A stretch of DNA of 47,078 nucleotides from Faecalibacillus intestinalis. GTDB taxonomy: Bacteria > Bacillota_I > Bacilli_A > Erysipelotrichales > Coprobacillaceae. The stretch lies in assembly GCF_003024685.1 (NCBI RefSeq), contig NZ_PYLQ01000020.1:1-47078 (forward strand). Reading direction: 5' to 3'. Both the position numbers and the translations under genes were made by a program. How positions within the stretch are numbered: position 1 is the first letter of the stretch; each line of letters begins with the position of its first letter. The notes under the pieces are model-generated. The model had not been told where the DNA came from and ran no database searches. It saw only the letters and a list, made by a program, of their open reading frames with translations. Below, piece after piece: positions 25,951-34,298 of the stretch.

Positions 25951-26415
25951 TTTTTTATTTTCCTCTATAATATTTTGCACCTCTTACAAGGGCAAAACAG
26001 TTAAACTAGATGAAATATTTCAGTTTAACTGTTACTTTTTCTTGACGTAGTACCAACCTCAGCTAACTTTTTGCGACAAACCTTTTTCGACCAACGGTAC
26101 CATTACTATTTTTAAAGTTTACTGGAATTCGTTGTCCACAAGACCTCACGGGGTAATTCACTAATCCTCTAACTTTTACAACGCCTTGATTTACTGTCTT
26201 GGTTTTACGTTTACCTTTTGGACTTCGACCTGTTATGCAGCCTCATCCACCATTTAGCTTAATATCAAGTTTCTGTTTGTACGCTCAAAAGAATCACTAC
26301 ACCACTTCCTCCATCATTGTCATCACTGACAACGACTTGTAGTTCATTACACTTGGCGGTAAATACCTGTGATTGGTTTATTTCCAATTGAATTATACCA
26401 TGCTCGGTACACATA
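25951..26415. other. Degenerate DNA upstream of istB
   Basis: No intact gene. A hairpin CAGTTAAACT/AGTTTAACTG lies near 25999-26031. On the minus strand, about 26035-26240 reads as a basic peptide (SPKGKRKTKTVNQGVVKVRG, GQRIPVNFKNSNG, ending RFVAKS) without a start, of unknown origin. The istA that should precede istB is not recognisable. Confidence 0.4.
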
Positions 26416-26419
26416 AAAA

Positions 26420-26449
26420 GGGCACAGAAGCCAATCGGTTTCTGTGCCC
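26420..26449 (-). terminator. Terminator after the toxin-like peptide
   Basis: GGGCACAGAA and TTCTGTGCCC form a perfect 10-bp stem. On the minus strand it is followed by TTTTTA, 12 bases after the stop codon of the small peptide gene. This is the compact layout usual for type I toxins. Confidence 0.7.
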
Positions 26450-26460
26450 GCCATTTTTTC

Positions 26461-26556
26461 CTAATACCCCAAACAATCTAGAGGGGTTATAAAATCTAAA
26501 ATTTTCACAATTACTAAACTCAAAAATCCAATAACGGTACTCAATTCAGAAATCAT
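26461..26556 (-). CDS. Type I toxin-like / holin-like small membrane peptide
   Basis: A 31-residue peptide starts at 26556 behind AAGGAGGTGTG: a polar start MISELSTVI, one membrane helix GFLSLVIVKILDFI, and tail TPLDCLGY. Strong ribosome site, single helix and an immediate terminator match TxpA/BsrG/Fst-type membrane toxins controlled by antisense RNA. I cannot identify the antisense promoter with certainty; it should lie across 26400-26560 on the plus strand. It could also be a small protein of another kind. Confidence 0.5.
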   Translation of the reverse strand: MISELSTVIGFLSLVIVKILDFITPLDCLGY

Positions 26557-26658
26557 AGACACACCTCCTTGAATGTTAGCTATCATATTACAGCCCCCAT
26601 TCACTTATCACTAAGTTCTATTAGCAACACAACCTCTCGATTGTGTGGGGCGGGGCAT

Positions 26659-27316
26659 TTATATTGTACCGCCTATTTCAAAGCTTTTCAACTGGCGTTC
26701 CAATTTTTTATAGGTTGTGATTTTCTTCGTTGAATGATTGACTAACTCCATTAAAAGTAGCGTCAATGCTTTGGCTGTAAAACGTTGTTGGAGCAAGAAT
26801 AAATTAAGTTCGTTATATTTTTTGTCAGAAATATGTAACAACTTATATGTGCGCAAGTTTTTGTTGGATTTTAAAAATTCAAGGGTAGCCTTTAATTCTT
26901 CCGACAAAATACACTTTGGATAATTCTTATATATCGTTGTTCTTTCGGCAAGAGATATATTTTTACATTCCGCTAATGAAGTATTGACTATCGTTGTGTA
27001 GTTGATAGTTGTAGCAGTAAAATTGCAATTGCTGAATTTACAAGCCATGAATACACAATCTGAAATTCTTGCTCCACTGAAATCACAATCCTTAAAGGTA
27101 GTTCCCCAAAAATCACAACCAGTTATTGTACTATTATTAAACTTTACTTTCGTAAATATAGCTCCGCGAAAATTAGCATAAATAAAACTTTGATTTTGAG
27201 CATTGCAATTAATGATATGGCTCTTAGCTAAATAGCGACACCGTACGGACTTTACCATTTTTTTTTTGACATTTATCTGTAATCAGATTTATTCTGTCTA
27301 TTTTGTAAGCTTGCAT
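26659..27316 (-). pseudogene. Pentapeptide-repeat protein, frame broken at an A10 tract
   Basis: The frame from 27258 encodes pentapeptide repeats (FIYANFRGAIF, CDFWGTTFKDCDFSGARISD, CKFSNCNF; A(D/N)LXX-like right-handed beta-helix) followed by a C-terminal helical region. The best start is 27316, with AAGGGAG eight bases upstream, giving MQAYKIDRINLITDKCQKK. That frame runs into ten consecutive As (27258-27267) and is one base out of phase with the repeats. The gene is either switched off, phase variable through the tract, or initiated poorly at 27258. It lies 42 bp after abiH in the same direction and so is probably a co-transcribed partner. Confidence 0.65.
27258..27267 (-). repeat. Homopolymer A10 tract near the 5' end of the pentapeptide-repeat gene
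   Basis: Ten As on the coding strand fall about 17 codons after the well-placed start at 27316. A change of one or two bases would join the start to the repeat frame. Confidence 0.7.
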
Positions 27317-27357
27317 AGGTTTTTCTCCCTTTCTTACAAATTATCTTGTTTTGTATC

Positions 27358-28320
27358 TTAAAACTTAAACAGTTGAAAGTTCTTTATATTCAGCCTGCGA
27401 ATGAGGTTCTGCGCGTTGACTATATTGTCATGATATGAGATATACCATCGACAAGTTAACGAAACATTCTTTTTGATTTCAGCAAAATAGTCAAAGTCTA
27501 TTTCCGAAAGAGAATGACCAAATATATACACTTCATTAACTATCGTCAACGAGTTAAAAAAAGATTGATAATTTCTAATAATTGAAGCAGTATCTTTGTA
27601 AGTTTTTCTAAAATAGTCTTTTATAATTTCCTTTGCTTCTTGCAATCTAAAATCTTCTTCTATATCTTCCATATAGATATCATGTTCTTCTGGCGCATTA
27701 AAAGCGGTAATTGTTTTTCCTTGAAAAAGTGTAGCGTCATGGTGCCCTAATATGAGATTGTCTCCTCGCAAGGCATTACCATGAATATATAAAATATTAG
27801 AAGCAGGAATACCATACACTTTTTCTAACGTATCCGTATAGTTGAAGTTCAGAAACAAGCAGTTTCTATTGAGTATATTTGATGATACAATGGGCGATAC
27901 ATCAGTATTAATGTGTAAAATCCACTCTGAAAAGTAACGTGAAATATCTTTTGCAAAAGCCAAATCTTCCTTAATCATATATTGAAAATCGTGATTTGCA
28001 CTATCACGCCAATTATCATCTCCATAACCAAGAAGATAGCAAGAATTATCTTCTTGTATCTGTTCATAATCCAAAAAACTTAATGCTTCTTCAAATGAAC
28101 TCCATAAATCCTGTTCGGGTATGTATTTGCTTATTGCTTCATAAAAATGATGTTTTTCTTGGTCTCGTGGCGAAATACTATCAAGACGAACAAATCTATC
28201 ACATATAATTTCCGGCTCTTTTTCATAAGAACATAGATATTCCATAAAATCAGAATACTTTGTATGCAAGCCATGAGCTAAATCAAATCCATTACCTATG
28301 ATTATTAACCTCGACAACAC
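27358..28320 (-). CDS. abiH: AbiH-family abortive-infection protein
   Basis: A 320-residue protein with the AbiH N-terminus SRLIIIGNGFDLAHGLHTKY, the middle block NRNCLFLNFNYTDTLEKVY and IHGNALRGDNLILGHHDA, and EVYIFGHSLSEIDFDYFAEI near the end. These are the conserved family positions and the full length is present. AbiH proteins stop phage multiplication by an unknown mechanism. It starts with GTG 28320 behind AAAGGGGGA. The pentapeptide-repeat gene follows in the same operon. Its base composition is richer in G+C than neighbouring genes, which fits recent arrival with the surrounding IS21-like relic. Confidence 0.85.
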   Translation of the reverse strand: MLSRLIIIGNGFDLAHGLHTKYSDFMEYLCSYEKEPEIICDRFVRLDSISPRDQEKHHFYEAISKYIPEQDLWSSFEEALSFLDYEQIQEDNSCYLLGYGDDNWRDSANHDFQYMIKEDLAFAKDISRYFSEWILHINTDVSPIVSSNILNRNCLFLNFNYTDTLEKVYGIPASNILYIHGNALRGDNLILGHHDATLFQGKTITAFNAPEEHDIYMEDIEEDFRLQEAKEIIKDYFRKTYKDTASIIRNYQSFFNSLTIVNEVYIFGHSLSEIDFDYFAEIKKNVSLTCRWYISYHDNIVNAQNLIRRLNIKNFQLFKF

Positions 28321-28683
28321 ATATTCCCCCTTTCTTTCGAAGTATTATAACAAAAAAATAAGAACTTTTCCACCATTAGACCGCTATCCACGCTCTGTTT
28401 CCTTTTCCCGTTCCGGATCTTTATCTTACCGCAAAACACTGTCAATGTTGCGCATGATAACGTTATATTCCTTGACTTGTTTTTTCAGCTTCCCATAGTC
28501 TGCATACAGTACTTTAGATTCATCTTGACATAGTACCAAGTCCTTGATGATTTAAACGAACAATTTTTCTCTTTAGACATAATAAAAAATCCTCATTTCG
28601 TTAAATTATAGGCTTATAACCTACATAATTATTTTAATGTAAGAAGGATTTAAATATTATGATTAAATTGTTCAAATATATGT

Positions 28684-28723
28684 TGTCATTTTCATTAATA
28701 CACTGTCGTCGCTTAATTAACAT
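28684..28723 (-). repeat. IS21-like terminal inverted repeat, right
   Basis: Partner of 24691-24731 in reverse orientation, with the shared block GACGACAGTGT and similar flanks. Confidence 0.55.
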
Positions 28724-28900
28724 AATGTAATCATTGGAATAAAATATCCACAAATTAAGAAAATTCCAAAATGTTATTCATAGTATATTAATACATTGAG
28801 TAAATATATAATTTAAAATAAAGAGGGATTTATCATATTTTGGTTATCAAATATTGTGAGGATTAGTTCAGGCTCTGTGTCAATAATGAAGGGTGCCTGA

Positions 28901-28925
28901 GAGATAGCGAAAGCTATCTCTTTTT
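28901..28925 (+). terminator. Intrinsic terminator
   Basis: GAGATAGC, GAAA tetraloop, GCTATCTC, then TTTTT. Its gene is missing, so it is probably left from a lost transcription unit. Confidence 0.7.
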
Positions 28926-29396
28926 CTTTATTCAAATTCATATGAGAACCTAAGATGAAGAAGAATCATCTTTCTTAAATTATAAAAATATTTGTATCCA
29001 TAGGCATTTCGTTTTACAAGCTTGATCTTGTTGTTCTTGTTCATGGTTTTATATAATGTACTTTTTATGTTTTATGTTTCTTATTAAGAAAGAGTAGCTT
29101 TGAAAATTGATATTAATTAATTTTTTTGAATAATATAAGTTATATTAAAGATGATTATTAGATCTAGTTAAGTTTAATAAAAAAAGAGGAGTATATAAAA
29201 ATGCCAATGATTTAAAAATATTTAATATGTTAAAGAAATGTTATTATTTATGCTTTACTATAATCTTTTTAAATTTTTGAATGATATTATTTAATATTAA
29301 TAAAGTAAGTTATGCCATATTTAGGTTAGATATGCCTAAATAAATATATAAAATTTTTCTTAATGTATAATTAATTTGAAGAAGGAAGATGGTATA

Positions 29397-29951
29397 ATGA
29401 ATGGCTATATTATAAATAGATTAGTAAGAAATGGCTATATAAAAGAAAAAGAACGAGCGAGTTATCAATATGGAATGGATGTTTTAATTTTAAATTTGAT
29501 ACCAATTTTTATAATTCTAGTTATTTCAGTTGTAACAAGAAATATTAAATTTGGTGTAATATTCCTATTATTTTTTATTCCTGTAAGAATAAATATTGGT
29601 GGATATCATTGTAAGAAAATTTCTAATTGTACATTATTGTTTGTTTTATTATATATTTTTGTTTTAAAACTAAGCACATTATCAATACAATTGATATTAA
29701 AATATTTTGGAATCCTTTGTATACTTTTTATTATGCTTTTAGATCCTATATCGTACGATATTATAGAAAATAAAGTTGAAAATTATAAAAGATCAAAAAA
29801 AATCATTAAAGCAGTCAGTATTTTAATGATAGTAATATTATTTTTATTAAATGATAATTGTTTGTTAAGTGCAACAAGCATGGCGGGAATTTTAAATTTT
29901 TGTCTTTATTGTATGGGACGAGTTGATTTAAGAAGAGGAAAATTATTATGA
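29397..29951 (+). CDS. agrB: AgrB-like peptide-processing membrane protease
   Basis: A 184-residue membrane protein with about six helices. The catalytic pair of AgrB endopeptidases is present: His71 in RINIGGYHCKKIS and Cys78, seven residues later, the same spacing as His77/Cys84 of Staphylococcus aureus. AgrB cuts the AgrD tail and forms the ring, releasing the autoinducer outward. ATG 29397 fits GAAGGAAG better than the TTG at 29376. No intact agrD is adjacent; the nearest is at 22475. Its stop overlaps the next gene by 4 bp, so it heads the operon to 33141. Confidence 0.88.
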   Translation: MNGYIINRLVRNGYIKEKERASYQYGMDVLILNLIPIFIILVISVVTRNIKFGVIFLLFFIPVRINIGGYHCKKISNCTLLFVLLYIFVLKLSTLSIQLILKYFGILCILFIMLLDPISYDIIENKVENYKRSKKIIKAVSILMIVILFLLNDNCLLSATSMAGILNFCLYCMGRVDLRRGKLL

Positions 29952-30463
29952 AAAATACACCAGAAATATATTTAATAGGTCAAAGAATTAAGAGAAAAAT
30001 ATTAATGATAATGATTTTAATAAGTGTCTTATTAGGTGTCATTGTAGGTAATGAATGTAAATCATTAATATTTGGCTTATTTTTAAGTGTAGTATTAGCA
30101 TTTTTTCAAATTGTAATGACAAGAAAATATTATTGGATAATAAGTAATCAAGGTATATATACTCCATTAAATTTTGGAATAAAAAATTATTTAATTATAA
30201 TGCTTAAATATTTATTATGTGGAGATGATACAGGAAATATAGTTTTTGTTAACTATAGAACTATTGCATATTTAAATTTGTTTGAAAGAAAAAACAAGTT
30301 ATGGGTACAAATTATTCGAAAAAATGGAGATTTTATTTCTATAACTATTGAGTCGAAATTTTTTAATCAAGATTTGGTAAATGCAGTAATTTATATAAAA
30401 AGAAAAGGAATAGTTATAAATGGTTTAGAAGTATTAACAATAATTAAAAATAAGATAAATTAA
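29948..30463 (+). CDS. Unknown membrane protein in the agrB operon
   Basis: A 171-residue protein: two adjacent membrane helices at residues about 18-55 (ILMIMILISVLLGVIVG and LIFGLFLSVVLAFFQIV), then a cytoplasmic beta-rich part (YYWIISNQGIYT, IVFVNYRTIAYLNLF, LWVQIIRKNGDFISITI) that looks like a bacterial PH-type domain. Its start overlaps the agrB stop (ATGA). I do not recognise the family. Coupling to agrB and the nearby transporter suggests a role in peptide signalling or transport. Confidence 0.6.
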   Translation: MKNTPEIYLIGQRIKRKILMIMILISVLLGVIVGNECKSLIFGLFLSVVLAFFQIVMTRKYYWIISNQGIYTPLNFGIKNYLIIMLKYLLCGDDTGNIVFVNYRTIAYLNLFERKNKLWVQIIRKNGDFISITIESKFFNQDLVNAVIYIKRKGIVINGLEVLTIIKNKIN

Positions 30464-30481
30464 TAGTAAGGAGCTAACTAT

Positions 30482-31099
30482 ATGAAAAAAATAATTATTT
30501 TATTTACAGTTTTATTACTTACAGGTTGTGGAGTAGGGACTACTAGAAACAGTAAGAATAATTCTCAACATCATAATATTTATATGAATACAGATTCAAA
30601 ATGTGCAGGAATAAAAAGAGTAAGTAAAAAATACAAAGAAACAAATCCAAAGGATATGTTAGAAAAAGTTGATTATTGTTTTATTGGAAAAATAAAAAAT
30701 TTTAAAGACGTAGAAATATATGAAAATGGGAAGATTAAAACATTAATGTCAATTTCAATTGAATCAACCATTAAAGGTGATGTAACAGGTGATATAGAAA
30801 TATATAGAGATGGTGGAAGAAGTGGAATTAATGAATATGTTAATTATCCAAAAGATACATGTTTAGATAAAAATAAATTAAAATCTATCCCTGATAAAAT
30901 GAAAGAAAGTTGTTATATAGAAGTTGTACCAGATGCATATTTCCAAGCAAAAGAAGGGGAAGAATATATGTTTTTTGTGAAGAATAAAAAACAAATGGAA
31001 ATTTATAATGATGCGTATGGAATGTTGAAGGTTTTAGATGATAAGAATCTAGAAAATGTTTATACAAATAAAAAATATAAAATTTCAGAAATTTCTTAA
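30482..31099 (+). CDS. Lipoprotein of the agrB operon
   Basis: A 205-residue protein with a clear lipobox: MKKIIILFTVLLLTGCGVG, cleavage before Cys16. The mature part (VDYCFIGKIKNFKDVEIYEN, then MSISIESTIKGDVTGDIEIY) is beta-rich and resembles small exported proteins of unknown function. It starts 18 bp after the previous gene behind AAGGAG. Outside the membrane, next to an FtsX-type transporter, it could be a substrate-binding or immunity lipoprotein; this is inference. Confidence 0.65.
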   Translation: MKKIIILFTVLLLTGCGVGTTRNSKNNSQHHNIYMNTDSKCAGIKRVSKKYKETNPKDMLEKVDYCFIGKIKNFKDVEIYENGKIKTLMSISIESTIKGDVTGDIEIYRDGGRSGINEYVNYPKDTCLDKNKLKSIPDKMKESCYIEVVPDAYFQAKEGEEYMFFVKNKKQMEIYNDAYGMLKVLDDKNLENVYTNKKYKISEIS

Positions 31100-31114
31100 A
31101 AGTAGGTGAATATG

Positions 31115-32365
31115 ATGAAATTTGCATTAAATAATCTTTTTAAACAAAAGAATTTAATGATAATTTACGGATTGACAATTACATTAGTTGCAGCTATATG
31201 TTTTGTTTTTCTGGCTATGTTATATGATCCATATTTGCAATTAGACACAACAAGTGTTGATAAAATGTATATGGGATCAGCAACAACATTATTAGTACTA
31301 ATTTTTAGTGTTTGTCTCATGATTTATACAAATATGTATGTTTTAGAAGCAAAAAATAAAGAAATGTCGTTGTTGGTTTTTCATGGATTGACATTGAAGA
31401 AAATGATTTTTTATCAATTTTATCAAAGTATATTTATGTATATATTATTTGGAACGTTGGGAATTGCTTTGGGATATAAATTAACACCAGTAATATTTAA
31501 AAACATATATTATAAATTACATTATGTTTATGATATTAAAATTATCAATCAATCATTTTATCAAGCTATTTATATGTTATTGATGATGCTTTTTATTTCT
31601 CTTGTTTTAAATATTGGATATGTATATCGTGGTAGGTTGACTAGTATGATGTCAAATACGAGACAAAAGAATTATAGGAAAAAGAATGTTTTTCAAATAA
31701 CGAGTAAGATATATCCTGTTTTATTTATTTTAGGACTTGTAATGATGTTTACAACAGAGCATATTGCGTCGGGATATATAGTATTTAGTGTTATTGGAGC
31801 ACTTGGTGGATATGGAACAGTAAGATATTTTTTCCCAGAATATATTGAAAAATTAAAAGCATCCAAATGGTTAAATAATAGTCAAAGACTAGTCGTTTTT
31901 GGAGAACTATATCTAAAATTTAAATATATAGGAATATTTTTAGAGTTATTGATACTTATTTCAATAATAATAACAACATTAATTTGTTTCAACTTAAATA
32001 ATTTAATCGAAATGTACAGAATGATTATTGCCTACATTATTATGATGCCAATGATTGTATTTTGTATCACTTATAAAAATTTAATTATTTCAAAAAAGAA
32101 TGTAAAGAATCAAAATTGTATTTATAAATTAGGAATTACAAAAAAATATCAAAAAAAATTTATAAAAGAAGAAACACTAATTATGTATGGTATATTATTT
32201 ATTTTACCAATGACATATATGATATCCACATTGGGAAGATTTTATGTATATGATGGAATTTCAATTTTAATAATTGCCTTTATTATTGGTTATTTTATAT
32301 TAAATTTACTTATTTCAATGTATATATCTTACAAAGTAACTAATCAATTTTTTAGGGGGGTCTAG
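31115..32365 (+). CDS. FtsX-like ABC permease (BceB/antimicrobial-peptide type)
   Basis: About 416 residues with around eight membrane helices: one at the N-terminus after MKFALNNLFKQKN, a cluster at residues about 55-175, and more towards the end. It is shorter than BceB (about 650) and lacks its large extracellular loop. The N-terminal pattern and the dedicated ATPase next door place it in the FtsX/MacB superfamily of peptide-sensing and peptide-removing transporters. The start was chosen at 31115, after AAGTAGGTG. The ATPase follows with 2 bp between them. It may protect against, or export, the lanthipeptide or the autoinducer. Confidence 0.72.
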   Translation: MKFALNNLFKQKNLMIIYGLTITLVAAICFVFLAMLYDPYLQLDTTSVDKMYMGSATTLLVLIFSVCLMIYTNMYVLEAKNKEMSLLVFHGLTLKKMIFYQFYQSIFMYILFGTLGIALGYKLTPVIFKNIYYKLHYVYDIKIINQSFYQAIYMLLMMLFISLVLNIGYVYRGRLTSMMSNTRQKNYRKKNVFQITSKIYPVLFILGLVMMFTTEHIASGYIVFSVIGALGGYGTVRYFFPEYIEKLKASKWLNNSQRLVVFGELYLKFKYIGIFLELLILISIIITTLICFNLNNLIEMYRMIIAYIIMMPMIVFCITYKNLIISKKNVKNQNCIYKLGITKKYQKKFIKEETLIMYGILFILPMTYMISTLGRFYVYDGISILIIAFIIGYFILNLLISMYISYKVTNQFFRGV

Positions 32366-32367
32366 CT

Positions 32368-33141
32368 ATGAATGAAATTATAATAGAGGTAAAAAAAATT
32401 AGTAAGGTTTATGATGAAATGACAGATAATCCAGTAATTTCACTAAATAATATTTCTATGTCAATAGAAAAAGGAGAATTTATTTGCGTGATGGGGACAT
32501 CTGGATCAGGAAAAACAACTTTTATCAATTGCATTTCAACAATGGATACTCCTAGTAAGGGACAAGTTATATTATATGGAAAATCAACATTAGAAATGAG
32601 TGATGAAGAAATTGGCAATTTTAGGAGTAAAGAAATTGGATTCATTTTTCAAGAATATAATTTATTGGATTATTTAACATTGGAAGAAAATATTGCATTT
32701 CCATTATCAATGAACAAAGTAAAAAATAGTGAAATAAAAAAAAGAGTACATGAAATTGCTAAAAATCTTGGCATCGAAGGTCTTTTAAATAAATATCCAG
32801 ATGAATGCTCTGGAGGACAAAAACAGCGTACTGCAATAGCTAGGGCTCTAGTTAATGAACCAAGTATTATTATTGCTGACGAGCCAACTGGAAATTTGGA
32901 TAGTAAAAATACAAGTGAATTATTGGCAATTTTGAAAAATTTAAATGAAAAAGAGGGAAAAACAATCATTATGGTTACACATGATGTTATGGTTGGGTCG
33001 TTTGCTTCTAGATTGCTCTACATTCAAGATGGGACTATTAAAGAACAATTAAGCAGAAAAGAATTTAAGACACAGGAAGATTATTTCTATAATATTTCAA
33101 AAATAAATTCTAAAGAGCAACTCATATCATTGAAAAAATAA
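32368..33141 (+). CDS. ABC ATPase partner of the FtsX-like permease
   Basis: A 257-residue MacB/BceA-type ATPase: Walker A MGTSGSGKTTF near residue 45, Q-loop GFIFQEYNLLDYL, signature CSGGQKQRTAIARALV, Walker B IIIADEPTGNLDS and the switch His in MVTHDVM. It powers the permease encoded just upstream. ATG 32368 follows GGGGGG (TTTAGGGGGG). A strong terminator ends the operon about 95 bp later. Confidence 0.88.
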   Translation: MNEIIIEVKKISKVYDEMTDNPVISLNNISMSIEKGEFICVMGTSGSGKTTFINCISTMDTPSKGQVILYGKSTLEMSDEEIGNFRSKEIGFIFQEYNLLDYLTLEENIAFPLSMNKVKNSEIKKRVHEIAKNLGIEGLLNKYPDECSGGQKQRTAIARALVNEPSIIIADEPTGNLDSKNTSELLAILKNLNEKEGKTIIMVTHDVMVGSFASRLLYIQDGTIKEQLSRKEFKTQEDYFYNISKINSKEQLISLKK

Positions 33142-33680
33142 AATTACAGTAAATATTAAATTTAATAAAAAATCAATATTTAAGACAATATTCGTTCAAA
33201 TTTAATATGATTATAGGAAGTAAAATAATTGAGGGGGAGCAATTATAGACACTAATTGTTCTCTTTTTTTTTAATAATCCAAAAATGATAAAATATTGTT
33301 ATTTAAATTAGAAAATATATTCCAAATATTAATTTTTGAATTTACTCTGTAAAATTTTCTTTTGAACAAATCAATAAGAATCTTTGAAATTTCTAAAATA
33401 CTATAAATTCTTGAGAATATTTTTGTGTTATATGACATATGATTGTTAGATAAGACAAATTTATATATATAATTAAAAAAATATATATACTGAAATTAAG
33501 TTAAATGGCTAGGAGGAAATAAATGAAGTAATATAAAAAATATTTAAAACAAATGATTAGATTACTATTTTTAAAATGCATGAATAAAAAAGGAGGTAAA
33601 AATAGGAACATATAAATAAAAAATATTAGAGTTTATAAAATAATATTATCAAAAGAAAATAAAGAAAGAAGAAAGTTATT
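33142..33680. other. Intergenic region with terminator and orphan ribosome sites
   Basis: A 540-bp stretch. After the terminator at 33236-33272, AGGAGG near 33512 is followed by ATGAAGTAA (a two-codon frame). AAGGAGG near 33591 is followed by ATAGGAACATATAAATAA, where ATA replaces a start. The first frame would continue as a basic peptide (YKKYLKQMIRLLFLK) if its TAA were a sense codon. These look like dead small-peptide genes. Confidence 0.35.
33236..33272 (+). terminator. Terminator of the agrB-ABC operon
   Basis: GGAGCAATTA pairs with TAATTGTTCT (G-U pairs included), followed by a run of nine Ts. Confidence 0.75.
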
Positions 33681-34298
33681 ATGGAAAATATATTAATTGT
33701 AGGTGCGCATCCTGATGACATAGAATTAGGATGCATAGGAAGTTTAATGAAATTAAAAAAAGAAGGGAAAAAGATTGTTTATTTAGTAATGACAAATGGA
33801 GGAAATTGGGAAAAGAAAACTTATAAAGATAGGGTTGATGAAATAAAAAAAGCTTTAATTCATATAGATGTGGATGAAGTCATAGTTGGTGCGATACAAG
33901 ATGGGTATTTAAAACATGATCCTGATACAATAGATTTTTTAAGTAATATTATAAAAAAATATTCCATTGACACAGTGCTTTGTCAGTATTATAAAGACAC
34001 GCATCAGGACCATGTTAATTTAGGATTAAATACACTATCGATTGCAACAAGCTGTAAAAACTTGATTTTTTATGAATCATTAACAAGTACAGAATTTGTT
34101 CCTAATTATTATATTGATATATCTAAATATGAAATTGATAAAAAAAATGTATTAAAAGAGTATGTTTCACAAATAGAAAAGTATAAAAATAGAAATCAAG
34201 ATTTATTATCTTATATTGATGCAAAAGATAAAATAAACGGAATAAAGTCTCACGTTGATTATGCTGAAGGGTTTATTATTAATAAGATGGTTCAATAA
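33681..34298 (+). CDS. PIG-L/LmbE-family deacetylase
   Basis: A 205-residue enzyme with the zinc motif GAHPDDIELGCIGSL at residues 7-21, LVMTNGG, and the second metal/active-site motif HQDHVNLGLNT. Family members remove acetyl groups from N-acetylglucosamine in small molecules, for example bacillithiol BshB, mycothiol MshB and glycopeptide tailoring deacetylases. It has no clear operon partner and ends an AT-rich stretch. It is the only other sugar enzyme in the region, so it might trim a GlcNAc placed by the glycosyltransferase at 17228, but it lies 14 kb away and could be unrelated. Ribosome site AGAAAG precedes ATG 33681. Confidence 0.82.
   Translation: MENILIVGAHPDDIELGCIGSLMKLKKEGKKIVYLVMTNGGNWEKKTYKDRVDEIKKALIHIDVDEVIVGAIQDGYLKHDPDTIDFLSNIIKKYSIDTVLCQYYKDTHQDHVNLGLNTLSIATSCKNLIFYESLTSTEFVPNYYIDISKYEIDKKNVLKEYVSQIEKYKNRNQDLLSYIDAKDKINGIKSHVDYAEGFIINKMVQ

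Larger units (their letters stand above)
24691..28723. mobile_element. IS21-like relic carrying a defence cargo
   Basis: Similar sequences in inverted orientation bound this 4-kb stretch: 24691-24731 (ATGTTGAT..GACGACAGTGT..TTAAT) and 28684-28723 on the minus strand (ATGTTAAT..GACGACAGTGT..TTAAT). They look like IS21-family ends. Inside are a decayed istB, IS21-type internal repeats, a toxin-like peptide, a pentapeptide-repeat gene and an AbiH gene. No intact istA is present. Base composition of the cargo is less AT-rich than the flanks. The insertion separates the AgrC-like gene from agrB. Confidence 0.55.
28321..29396. other. Intergenic region at the right edge of the IS21-like relic
   Basis: About 1.07 kb without an intact gene. 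Minus-strand 28429-28500 reads DYGKLKKQVKEYNVIMRNID, perhaps the tail of a decayed relaxase. The right IS21-like end is at 28684-28723 and a terminator at 28901-28925. At 29187 a strong ribosome site precedes a four-codon frame (ATG 29201, MPMI). The promoter of agrB should lie just before 29397; a dyad TATTTAGG..CCTAAATA near 29317-29342 may be an operator. Confidence 0.45.
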
